Below are positions 50,401-62,494 of a stretch of DNA of 64,000 nucleotides, piece by piece. The stretch's first letter is position 1; each line of letters starts with the position of its first letter. Under the pieces are notes generated by a model that made no database searches, was not told the DNA's origin, and was given only the letters and a program-made list of their open reading frames with translations. This stretch comes from Karalla daura (taxonomy: Eukaryota > Chordata > Actinopteri > Chaetodontiformes > Leiognathidae). The stretch spans positions 4,839,190-4,903,189 of the forward strand of contig CM055196.1 in NCBI GenBank assembly GCA_029224185.1, written 5' to 3'. The translations under genes were made by a program, and so were the position numbers.

Positions 50401-53400
50401 TTCCAGTGAGCGTGGGCCACCCCGGAGGCGGCTCACACCCCAAACACTGGGTTTGGGCTCGCTCGCTCGGGGTCGGGATCTCGGCCGAAACGACAGGTCC
50501 GGGGTGGTCGTTTTTTTCACTTTCAGCGAGCTTTAATATCTCAGCTCCAGGATGAAATCCGGCATGGGGATTGCTTTTTCCAGTGAGCGTGGGCCACCCC
50601 GGAGGCGGCTCACACCCCAAAACGTGGGTTTGGGCTCGCTCGCTCGGGGTCGGGATCTCGGCCGAAACGACAGGTCCGGGGTGGTCGTTTTTTTCACTTT
50701 CGGCGAGCTTTAATATCTCAGCTCCAGGATGAAATCCGGCATGGGGATTGCTTTTTCCAGTGAGCGTGGGCCACCCCGGAGGCGGCTCTCACCCCAAAAC
50801 GTGGGTTTGGGCTCGCTCGCTCGGGGTCGGGATCTCGGCCGAAACGACAGGTCCGGGGTGGTCGTTTTTTTCACTTTCGGCGAGCTTTAATATCTCAGCT
50901 CCAGGATGAAATCCGGCATGGGGATTGCTTTTTCCAGTGAGCGTGGGCCACCCCGGAGGCGGCTCACACCCCAAAACGTGGGTTTGGGCTCGCTCGCTCG
51001 GGGTCGGGATCTCGGCCGAAACGACAGGTCCGGGGTGGTCGTTTTTTTCACTTTCGGCGAGCTTTAATATCTCAGCTCCAGGATGAAATCCGGCATGGGG
51101 ATTGCTTTTTCCAGTGAGCGTGGGCCACCCCGGAGGCGGCTCTCACCCCAAAACGTGGGTTTGGGCTCGCTCGCTCGGGGTCGGGATCTCGGCCGAAACG
51201 ACAGGTCCGGGGTGGTCGTTTTTTTCACTTTCGGCGAGCTTTAATATCTCAGCTCCAGGATGAAATCCGGCATCGGGATTGCTTTTTCCAGTGAGCGTGG
51301 GCCACCCCGGAGGCGGCTCACACCCCAAACAGTGGGTTTGGGCTCGCTCGCTCGGGGTCGGGATCTCGGCCGAAACGACAGGTCCGGGGTGGTCGTTTTT
51401 TTCACTTTCGGCGAGCTTTAATATCTCAGCTCCAGGATGAAATCCGGCATGGGGATTGCTTTTTCCAGTGAGCGTGGGCCACCCCGGAGGCGGCTCACAC
51501 CCCAAAACGTGGGTTTGGGCTCGCTCGCTCGGGGTCGGGATCTCGGCCGAAACGACAGGTCCGGGGTGGTCGTTTTTTTCACTTTCGGCGAGCTTTAATA
51601 TCTCAGCTCCAGGATGAAATCCGGCATCGGGATTGCTTTTTCCAGTGAGCGTGGGCCACCCCGGAGGCGGCTCACACCCCAACCAGTGGGTTTGGGCTCG
51701 CTCGCTCGGGGTCGGGATCTCGGCCGAAACGACAGGTCCGGGGTGGTCGTTTTTTTCACTTTCAGCGAGCTTTAATATCTCAGCTCCAGGATGAAATCCG
51801 GCATCGGGATTGCTTTTTCCAGTGAGCGTGGGCCACCCCGGAGGCGGCTCACACCCCAAACGGTGGGTTTGGGCTCGCTCGCTCGGGGTCGGGATCTCGG
51901 CCGAAACGACAGGTCCGGGGTGGTCGTTTTTTTCACTTTCGGCGAGCTTTAATATCTCAGCTCCAGGATGAAATCCGGCATCGGGATTGCTTTTTCCAGT
52001 GAGCGTGGGCCACCCCGGAGGCGGCTCACACCCCAAAACGTGGGTTTGGGCTCGCTCGCTCGGGGTCGGGATCTCGGCCGAAACGACAGGTCCGGGGTGG
52101 TCGTTTTTTTCACTTTCGGCGAGCATTAATATCTCAGCTCCAGGATGAAATCCGGCATCGGGATTGCTTTTTCCAGTGAGCGTGGGCCACCCCGGAGGCG
52201 GCTCACACCCCAAAACGTGGGTTTGGGCTCACTCGCTCGGGGTCAGGATCTCGGCCGAAACGACAGGTCCGGGGTGGTCGTTTTTTTCACTTTCGGCGAG
52301 CTTTAATATCTCAGCTCCAGGATGAAATCCGGCATCGGGATTGCTTTTTCCAGTGAGCGTGGGCCACCCCGGAGGCGGCTCACACCCCAAACACTGGGTT
52401 TGGGCTCGCTCGCTCGGGGTCGGGATCTCGGCCGAAACGACAGGTCCGGGGTGGTCGTTTTTTTCACTTTCAGCGAGCTTTAATATCTCAGCTCCAGGAT
52501 GAAATCCGGCATGGGGATTGCTTTTTCCAGTGAGCGTGGGCCACCCCGGAGGCGGCTCACACCCCAAAACGTGGGTTTGGGCTCGCTCGCTCGGGGTCGG
52601 GATCTCGGCCGAAACGACAGGTCCGGGGTGGTCGTTTTTTTCACTTTCGGCGAGCTTTAATATCTCAGCTCCAGGATGAAATCCGGCATGGGGATTGCTT
52701 TTTCCAGTGAGCGTGGGCCACCCCGGAGGCGGCTCTCACCCCAAAACGTGGGTTTGGGCTCGCTCGCTCGGGGTCGGGATCTCGGCCGAAACGACAGGTC
52801 CGGGGTGGTCGTTTTTTTCACTTTCGGCGAGCTTTAATATCTCAGCTCCAGGATGAAATCCGGCATGGGGATTGCTTTTTCCAGTGAGCGTGGGCCACCC
52901 CGGAGGCGGCTCACACCCCAAAACGTGGGTTTGGGCTCGCTCGCTCGGGGTCGGGATCTCGGCCGAAACGACAGGTCCGGGGTGGTCGTTTTTTTCACTT
53001 TCGGCGAGCTTTAATATCTCAGCTCCAGGATGAAATCCGGCATGGGGATTGCTTTTTCCAGTGAGCGTGGGCCACCCCGGAGGCGGCTCTCACCCCAAAA
53101 CGTGGGTTTGGGCTCGCTCGCTCGGGGTCGGGATCTCGGCCGAAACGACAGGTCCGGGGTGGTCGTTTTTTTCACTTTCGGCGAGCTTTAATATCTCAGC
53201 TCCAGGATGAAATCCGGCATGGGGATTGCTTTTTCCAGTGAGCGTGGGCCACCCCGGAGGCGGCTCACACCCCAAAACGTGGGTTTGGGCTCGCTCGCTC
53301 GGGGTCGGGATCTCGGCCGAAACGACAGGTCCGGGGTGGTCGTTTTTTTCACTTTCAGCGAGCTTTAATATCTCAGCTCCAGGATGAAATCCGGCATGGG

Positions 53401-54529
53401 GATTGCTTTTTCCAGTGAGCGTGGGCCACCCCGGAGGCGGCTCACACCCCAAAACGTGGGTTTGGGCTCGCTCGCTCGGGGTCGGGATCTCGGCCGAAAC
53501 GACAGGTCCGGGGTGGTCGTTTTTTTCACTTTCGGCGAGCTTTAATATCTCAGCTCCAGGATGAAATCCGGCATGGGGATTGCTTTTTCCAGTGAGCGTG
53601 GGCCACCCCGGAGGCGGCTCACACCCCAAAACGTGGGTTTGGGCTCGCTCGCTCGGGGTCGGGATCTCGGCCGAAACGACAGGTCCGGGGTGGTCGTTTT
53701 TTTCACTTTTGGCGAGCTTTAATATCTCAGCTCCAGGATGAAATCCGGCATCGGGATTGCTTTTTCCAGTGAGCGTGGGCCACCCCGGAGGCGGCTCACA
53801 CCCCAAAACGTGGGTTTGGGCTCGCTCGCTCGGGGTCGGGATCTCGGCCGACACGACAGGTCCGGGGTGGTCGTTTTTTTCACTTTCGGCGAGCTTTAAT
53901 ATCTCAGCTCCAGGATGAAATCCGGCGTCGGGATTCCTTTTTCCAGTAAACGTGGGCCACCCCGGAGGCGGCTCACACCCCAAACAGTGGGTTTGGGCTC
54001 GCTCGCTCGGGGTCGGGATCTCGGCCGAAACGACAGGTCCGGGGTGGTCGTTTTTTTCACTTTCGGCGAGCTTTAATATCTCAGCTCCAGGATGAAATCC
54101 GGCATCGGGATTGCTTTTTCCAGTGAGCGTGGGCCACCCCGGAGGCGGCTCACACCCCAAACGGTGGGTTTGGGCTCGCTCGCTCGGGGTCGGGATCTCG
54201 GCCGAAACGACAGGTCCGGGGTGGTCGTTTTTTTCACTTTCGGCGAGCTTTAATATCTCAGCTCCAGGATGAAATCCGGCATCGGGATTGCTTTTTCCAG
54301 TGAGCGTGGGCCACCCCGGAGGCGGCTCACACCCCAAAACGTGGGTTTGGGCTCGCTCGCTCGGGGTCGGGATCTCGGCCGAAACGACAGGTCCGGGGTG
54401 GTCGTTTTTTTCACTTTCGGCGAGCTTTAATATCTCAGCTCCAGGATGAAATCCGGCATGGGGATTGCTTTTTCCAGTGAGCGTGGGCCACCCCGGAGGC
54501 GGCTCACACCCCAAAACGTGGGTTTGGGC

Positions 54530-57500
54530 TCACTCGCTCGGGGTCGGGATCTCGGCCGAAACGACAGGTCCGGGGTGGTCGTTTTTTTCACTTTCGGCGA
54601 GCTTTAATATCTCAGCTCCAGGATGAAATCCGGCATCGGGATTGCTTTTTCCAGTGAGCGTGGGCCACCCCGGAGGCGGCTCACACCCCAAACACTGGGT
54701 TTGGGCTCGCTCGCTCGGGGTCGGGATCTCGGCCGAAACGACAGGTCCGGGGTGGTCGTTTTTTTCACTTTCAGCGAGCTTTAATATCTCAGCTCCAGGA
54801 TGAAATCCGGCATGGGGATTGCTTTTTCCAGTGAGCGTGGGCCACCCCGGAGGCGGCTCACACCCCAAAACGTGGGTTTGGGCTCGCTCGCTCGGGGTCG
54901 GGATCTCGGCCGAAACGACAGGTCCGGGGTGGTCGTTTTTTTCACTTTCGGCGAGCTTTAATATCTCAGCTCCAGGATGAAATCCGGCATGGGGATTGCT
55001 TTTTCCAGTGAGCGTGGGCCACCCCGGAGGCGGCTCACACCCCAAAACGTGGGTTTGGGCTCGCTCGCTCGGGGTCGGGATCTCGGCCGAAACGACAGGT
55101 CCGGGGTGGTCGTTTTTTTCACTTTCGGCGAGCTTTAATATCTCAGCTCCAGGATGAAATCCGGCATCGGGATTGCTTTTTCCAGTGAGCGTGGGCCACC
55201 CCGGAGGCGGCTCACACCCCAAACAGTGGGTTTGGGCTCGCTCGCTCGGGGTCGGGATCTCGGCCGAAACGACAGGTCCGGGGTGGTCGTTTTTTTCACT
55301 TTCGGCGAGCTTTAATATCTCAGCTCCAGGATGAAATCCGGCATGGGGATTGCTTTTTCCAGTGAGCGTGGGCCACCCCGGAGGCGGCTCACACCCCAAA
55401 ACGTGGGTTTGGGCTCGCTCGCTCGGGGTCGGGATCTCGGCCGAAACGACAGGTCCGGGGTGGTCGTTTTTTTCACTTTCGGCGAGCTTTAATATCTCAG
55501 CTCCAGGATGAAATCCGGCATGGGGATTGCTTTTTCCAGTGAGCGTGGGCCACCCCGGAGGCGGCTCTCACCCCAAAACGTGGGTTTGGGCTCGCTCGCT
55601 CGGGGTCGGGATCTCGGCCGAAACGACAGGTCCGGGGTGGTCGTTTTTTTCACTTTCGGCGAGCTTTAATATCTCAGCTCCAGGATGAAATCCGGCATGG
55701 GGATTGCTTTTTCCAGTGAGCGTGGGCCACCCCGGAGGCGGCTCACACCCCAAAACGTGGGTTTGGGCTCGCTCGCTCGGGGTCGGGATCTCGGCCGAAA
55801 CGACAGGTCCGGGGTGGTCGTTTTTTTCACTTTCGGCGAGCTTTAATATCTCAGCTCCAGGATGAAATCCGGCATGGGGATTGCTTTTTCCAGTGAGCGT
55901 GGGCCACCCCGGAGGCGGCTCACACCCCAAAACGTGGGTTTGGGCTCGCTCGCTCGGGGTCGGGATCTCGGCCGAAACGACAGGTCCGGGGTGGTCGTTT
56001 TTTTCACTTTCGGCGAGCATTAATATCTCAGCTCCAGGATGAAATCCGGCATCGGGATTGCTTTTTCCAGTGAGCGTGGGCCACCCCGGAGGCGGCTCAC
56101 ACCCCAAAACGTGGGTTTGGGCTCACTCGCTCGGGGTCAGGATCTCGGCCGAAACGACAGGTCCGGGGTGGTCGTTTTTTTCACTTTCGGCGAGCTTTAA
56201 TATCTCAGCTCCAGGATGAAATCCGGCATCGGGATTGCTTTTTCCAGTGAGCGTGGGCCACCCCGGAGGCGGCTCACACCCCAAACACTGGGTTTGGGCT
56301 CGCTCGCTCGGGGTCGGGATCTCGGCCGAAACGACAGGTCCGGGGTGGTCGTTTTTTTCACTTTCAGCGAGCTTTAATATCTCAGCTCCAGGATGAAATC
56401 CGGCATGGGGATTGCTTTTTCCAGTGAGCGTGGGCCACCCCGGAGGCGGCTCACACCCCAAAACGTGGGTTTGGGCTCGCTCGCTCGGGGTCGGGATCTC
56501 GGCCGAAACGACAGGTCCGGGGTGGTCGTTTTTTTCACTTTCGGCGAGCTTTAATATCTCAGCTCCAGGATGAAATCCGGCATGGGGATTGCTTTTTCCA
56601 GTGAGCGTGGGCCACCCCGGAGGCGGCTCTCACCCCAAAACGTGGGTTTGGGCTCGCTCGCTCGGGGTCGGGATCTCGGCCGAAACGACAGGTCCGGGGT
56701 GGTCGTTTTTTTCACTTTCGGCGAGCTTTAATATCTCAGCTCCAGGATGAAATCCGGCATGGGGATTGCTTTTTCCAGTGAGCGTGGGCCACCCCGGAGG
56801 CGGCTCACACCCCAAAACGTGGGTTTGGGCTCGCTCGCTCGGGGTCGGGATCTCGGCCGAAACGACAGGTCCGGGGTGGTCGTTTTTTTCACTTTCGGCG
56901 AGCTTTAATATCTCAGCTCCAGGATGAAATCCGGCATGGGGATTGCTTTTTCCAGTGAGCGTGGGCCACCCCGGAGGCGGCTCTCACCCCAAAACGTGGG
57001 TTTGGGCTCGCTCGCTCGGGGTCGGGATCTCGGCCGAAACGACAGGTCCGGGGTGGTCGTTTTTTTCACTTTCGGCGAGCTTTAATATCTCAGCTCCAGG
57101 ATGAAATCCGGCATGGGGATTGCTTTTTCCAGTGAGCGTGGGCCACCCCGGAGGCGGCTCACACCCCAAAACGTGGGTTTGGGCTCGCTCGCTCGGGGTC
57201 GGGATCTCGGCCGAAACGACAGGTCCGGGGTGGTCGTTTTTTTCACTTTCGGCGAGCTTTAATATCTCAGCTCCAGGATGAAATCCGGCATGGGGATTGC
57301 TTTTTCCAGTGAGCGTGGGCCACCCCGGAGGCGGCTCACACCCCAAAACGTGGGTTTGGGCTCGCTCGCTCGGGGTCGGGATCTCGGCCGAAACGACAGG
57401 TCCGGGGTGGTCGTTTTTTTCACTTTTGGCGAGCTTTAATATCTCAGCTCCAGGATGAAATCCGGCATCGGGATTGCTTTTTCCAGTGAGCGTGGGCCAC

Positions 57501-60500
57501 CCCGGAGGCGGCTCACACCCCAAAACGTGGGTTTGGGCTCGCTCGCTCGGGGTCGGGATCTCGGCCGACACGACAGGTCCGGGGTGGTCGTTTTTTTCAC
57601 TTTCGGCGAGCTTTAATATCTCAGCTCCAGGATGAAATCCGGCGTCGGGATTCCTTTTTCCAGTAAACGTGGGCCACCCCGGAGGCGGCTCACACCCCAA
57701 ACAGTGGGTTTGGGCTCGCTCGCTCGGGGTCGGGATCTCGGCCGAAACGACAGGTCCGGGGTGGTCGTTTTTTTCACTTTCGGCGAGCTTTAATATCTCA
57801 GCTCCAGGATGAAATCCGGCATCGGGATTGCTTTTTCCAGTGAGCGTGGGCCACCCCGGAGGCGGCTCACACCCCAAACGGTGGGTTTGGGCTCGCTCGC
57901 TCGGGGTCGGGATCTCGGCCGAAACGACAGGTCCGGGGTGGTCGTTTTTTTCACTTTCGGCGAGCTTTAATATCTCAGCTCCAGGATGAAATCCGGCATC
58001 GGGATTGCTTTTTCCAGTGAGCGTGGGCCACCCCGGAGGCGGCTCACACCCCAAAACGTGGGTTTGGGCTCGCTCGCTCGGGGTCGGGATCTCGGCCGAA
58101 ACGACAGGTCCGGGGTGGTCGTTTTTTTCACTTTCGGCGAGCTTTAATATCTCAGCTCCAGGATGAAATCCGGCATGGGGATTGCTTTTTCCAGTGAGCG
58201 TGGGCCACCCCGGAGGCGGCTCACACCCCAAAACGTGGGTTTGGGCTCACTCGCTCGGGGTCGGGATCTCGGCCGAAACGACAGGTCCGGGGTGGTCGTT
58301 TTTTTCACTTTCGGCGAGCTTTAATATCTCAGCTCCAGGATGAAATCCGGCATCGGGATTGCTTTTTCCAGTGAGCGTGGGCCACCCCGGAGGCGGCTCA
58401 CACCCCAAACACTGGGTTTGGGCTCGCTCGCTCGGGGTCGGGATCTCGGCCGAAACGACAGGTCCGGGGTGGTCGTTTTTTTCACTTTCAGCGAGCTTTA
58501 ATATCTCAGCTCCAGGATGAAATCCGGCATGGGGATTGCTTTTTCCAGTGAGCGTGGGCCACCCCGGAGGCGGCTCACACCCCAAAACGTGGGTTTGGGC
58601 TCGCTCGCTCGGGGTCGGGATCTCGGCCGAAACGACAGGTCCGGGGTGGTCGTTTTTTTCACTTTCGGCGAGCTTTAATATCTCAGCTCCAGGATGAAAT
58701 CCGGCATGGGGATTGCTTTTTCCAGTGAGCGTGGGCCACCCCGGAGGCGGCTCACACCCCAAAACGTGGGTTTGGGCTCGCTCGCTCGGGGTCGGGATCT
58801 CGGCCGAAACGACAGGTCCGGGGTGGTCGTTTTTTTCACTTTCGGCGAGCTTTAATATCTCAGCTCCAGGATGAAATCCGGCATCGGGATTGCTTTTTCC
58901 AGTGAGCGTGGGCCACCCCGGAGGCGGCTCACACCCCAAACAGTGGGTTTGGGCTCGCTCGCTCGGGGTCGGGATCTCGGCCGAAACGACAGGTCCGGGG
59001 TGGTCGTTTTTTTCACTTTCGGCGAGCTTTAATATCTCAGCTCCAGGATGAAATCCGGCATGGGGATTGCTTTTTCCAGTGAGCGTGGGCCACCCCGGAG
59101 GCGGCTCACACCCCAAAACGTGGGTTTGGGCTCGCTCGCTCGGGGTCGGGATCTCGGCCGAAACGACAGGTCCGGGGTGGTCGTTTTTTTCACTTTCGGC
59201 GAGCTTTAATATCTCAGCTCCAGGATGAAATCCGGCATGGGGATTGCTTTTTCCAGTGAGCGTGGGCCACCCCGGAGGCGGCTCTCACCCCAAAACGTGG
59301 GTTTGGGCTCGCTCGCTCGGGGTCGGGATCTCGGCCGAAACGACAGGTCCGGGGTGGTCGTTTTTTTCACTTTCGGCGAGCTTTAATATCTCAGCTCCAG
59401 GATGAAATCCGGCATGGGGATTGCTTTTTCCAGTGAGCGTGGGCCACCCCGGAGGCGGCTCACACCCCAAAACGTGGGTTTGGGCTCGCTCGCTCGGGGT
59501 CGGGATCTCGGCCGAAACGACAGGTCCGGGGTGGTCGTTTTTTTCACTTTCGGCGAGCTTTAATATCTCAGCTCCAGGATGAAATCCGGCATGGGGATTG
59601 CTTTTTCCAGTGAGCGTGGGCCACCCCGGAGGCGGCTCACACCCCAAAACGTGGGTTTGGGCTCGCTCGCTCGGGGTCGGGATCTCGGCCGAAACGACAG
59701 GTCCGGGGTGGTCGTTTTTTTCACTTTTGGCGAGCTTTAATATCTCAGCTCCAGGATGAAATCCGGCATCGGGATTGCTTTTTCCAGTGAGCGTGGGCCA
59801 CCCCGGAGGCGGCTCACACCCCAAAACGTGGGTTTGGGCTCGCTCGCTCGGGGTCGGGATCTCGGCCGACACGACAGGTCCGGGGTGGTCGTTTTTTTCA
59901 CTTTCGGCGAGCTTTAATATCTCAGCTCCAGGATGAAATCCGGCGTCGGGATTCCTTTTTCCAGTGAACGTGGGCCACCCCGGAGGCGGCTCACACCCCA
60001 AACAGTGGGTTTGGGCTCGCTCGCTCGGGGTCGGGATCTCGGCCGAAACGACAGGTCCGGGGTGGTCGTTTTTTTCACTTTCGGCGAGCTTTAATATCTC
60101 AGCTCCAGGATGAAATCCGGCATCGGGATTGCTTTTTCCAGTGAGCGTGGGCCACCCCGGAGGCGGCTCACACCCCAAAACGTGGGTTTGGGCTCGCTCG
60201 CTCGGGGTCGGGATCTCGGCCGAAACGACAGGTCCGGGGTGGTCGTTTTTTTCACTTTCGGCGAGCTTTAATATCTCAGCTCCAGGATGAAATCCGGCAT
60301 GGGGATTGCTTTTTCCAGTGAGCGTGGGCCACCCCGGAGGCGGCTCACACCCCAAAACGTGGGTTTGGGCTCACTCGCTCGGGGTCGGGATCTCGGCCGA
60401 AACGACAGGTCCGGGGTGGTCGTTTTTTTCACTTTCGGCGAGCTTTAATATCTCAGCTCCAGGATGAAATCCGGCATCGGGATTGCTTTTTCCAGTGAGC

Positions 60501-62494
60501 GTGGGCCACCCCGGAGGCGGCTCACACCCCAAACACTGGGTTTGGGCTCGCTCGCTCGGGGTCGGGATCTCGGCCGAAACGACAGGTCCGGGGTGGTCGT
60601 TTTTTTCACTTTCAGCGAGCTTTAATATCTCAGCTCCAGGATGAAATCCGGCATGGGGATTGCTTTTTCCAGTGAGCGTGGGCCACCCCGGAGGCGGCTC
60701 ACACCCCAAAACGTGGGTTTGGGCTCGCTCGCTCGGGGTCGGGATCTCGGCCGAAACGACAGGTCCGGGGTGGTCGTTTTTTTCACTTTCGGCGAGCTTT
60801 AATATCTCAGCTCCAGGATGAAATCCGGCATGGGGATTGCTTTTTCCAGTGAGCGTGGGCCACCCCGGAGGCGGCTCACACCCCAAAACGTGGGTTTGGG
60901 CTCGCTCGCTCGGGGTCGGGATCTCGGCCGAAACGACAGGTCCGGGGTGGTCGTTTTTTTCACTTTCGGCGAGCTTTAATATCTCAGCTCCAGGATGAAA
61001 TCCGGCATCGGGATTGCTTTTTCCAGTGAGCGTGGGCCACCCCGGAGGCGGCTCACACCCCAAACAGTGGGTTTGGGCTCGCTCGCTCGGGGTCGGGATC
61101 TCGGCCGAAACGACAGGTCCGGGGTGGTCGTTTTTTTCACTTTCGGCGAGCTTTAATATCTCAGCTCCAGGATGAAATCCGGCATGGGGATTGCTTTTTC
61201 CAGTGAGCGTGGGCCACCCCGGAGGCGGCTCACACCCCAAAACGTGGGTTTGGGCTCGCTCGCTCGGGGTCGGGATCTCGGCCGAAACGACAGGTCCGGG
61301 GTGGTCGTTTTTTTCACTTTCGGCGAGCTTTAATATCTCAGCTCCAGGATGAAATCCGGCATGGGGATTGCTTTTTCCAGTGAGCGTGGGCCACCCCGGA
61401 GGCGGCTCTCACCCCAAAACGTGGGTTTGGGCTCGCTCGCTCGGGGTCGGGATCTCGGCCGAAACGACAGGTCCGGGGTGGTCGTTTTTTTCACTTTCGG
61501 CGAGCTTTAATATCTCAGCTCCAGGATGAAATCCGGCATGGGGATTGCTTTTTCCAGTGAGCGTGGGCCACCCCGGAGGCGGCTCACACCCCAAAACGTG
61601 GGTTTGGGCTCGCTCGCTCGGGGTCGGGATCTCGGCCGAAACGACAGGTCCGGGGTGGTCGTTTTTTTCACTTTTGGCGAGCTTTAATATCTCAGCTCCA
61701 GGATGAAATCCGGCATCGGGATTGCTTTTTCCAGTGAGCGTGGGCCACCCCGGAGGCGGCTCACACCCCAAAACGTGGGTTTGGGCTCGCTCGCTCGGGG
61801 TCGGGATCTCGGCCGACACGACAGGTCCGGGGTGGTCGTTTTTTTCACTTTCGGCGAGCTTTAATATCTCAGCTCCAGGATGAAATCCGGCGTCGGGATT
61901 CCTTTTTCCAGTGAACGTGGGCCACCCCGGAGGCGGCTCACACCCCAAACAGTGGGTTTGGGCTCGCTCGCTCGGGGTCGGGATCTCGGCCGAAACGACA
62001 GGTCCGGGGTGGTCGTTTTTTTCACTTTCGGCGAGCTTTAATATCTCAGCTCCAGGATGAAATCCGGCATCGGGATTGCTTTTTCCAGTGAGCGTGGGCC
62101 ACCCCGGAGGCGGCTCACACCCCAAAACGTGGGTTTGGGCTCGCTCGCTCGGGGTCGGGATCTCGGCCGAAACGACAGGTCCGGGGTGGTCGTTTTTTTC
62201 ACTTTCGGCGAGCATTAAAATCTCAGCTCCAGGATGAAATCCGGCATCGGGATTGCTTTTTCCAGTGAGCGTGGGCCACCCCGGAGGCGGCTCACACCCC
62301 AAACAGTGGGTTTGGGCTCGCTCGCTCGGGGTCGGGATCTCGGCCGAAACGACAGGTCCGGGGTGGTCGTTTTTTTCACTTTCGGCGAGCTTTAATATCT
62401 CAGCTCCAGGATGAAATCCGGCATGGGGATTGCTTTTTCCAGTGAGCGTGGGCCACCCCGGAGGCGGCTCACACCCCAAAACGTGGGTTTGGGC
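54530..62494. repeat. 21-, 12- and 12-monomer higher-order spacing at the right end
   Basis: The diagnostic CTCACTCG variant lies at 54530, 58247, 60371 and 62495, giving intervals of 21, 12 and 12 monomers. A second marker, GGATTCC in place of GGATTGC, lies at 53931, 57648, 59949 and 61896, giving 21, 13 and 11. The first five monomers above 54530, 58247 and 60371 translate identically. The blocks are therefore recent copies of one another, altered by single-monomer gain or loss. Confidence 0.85.
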
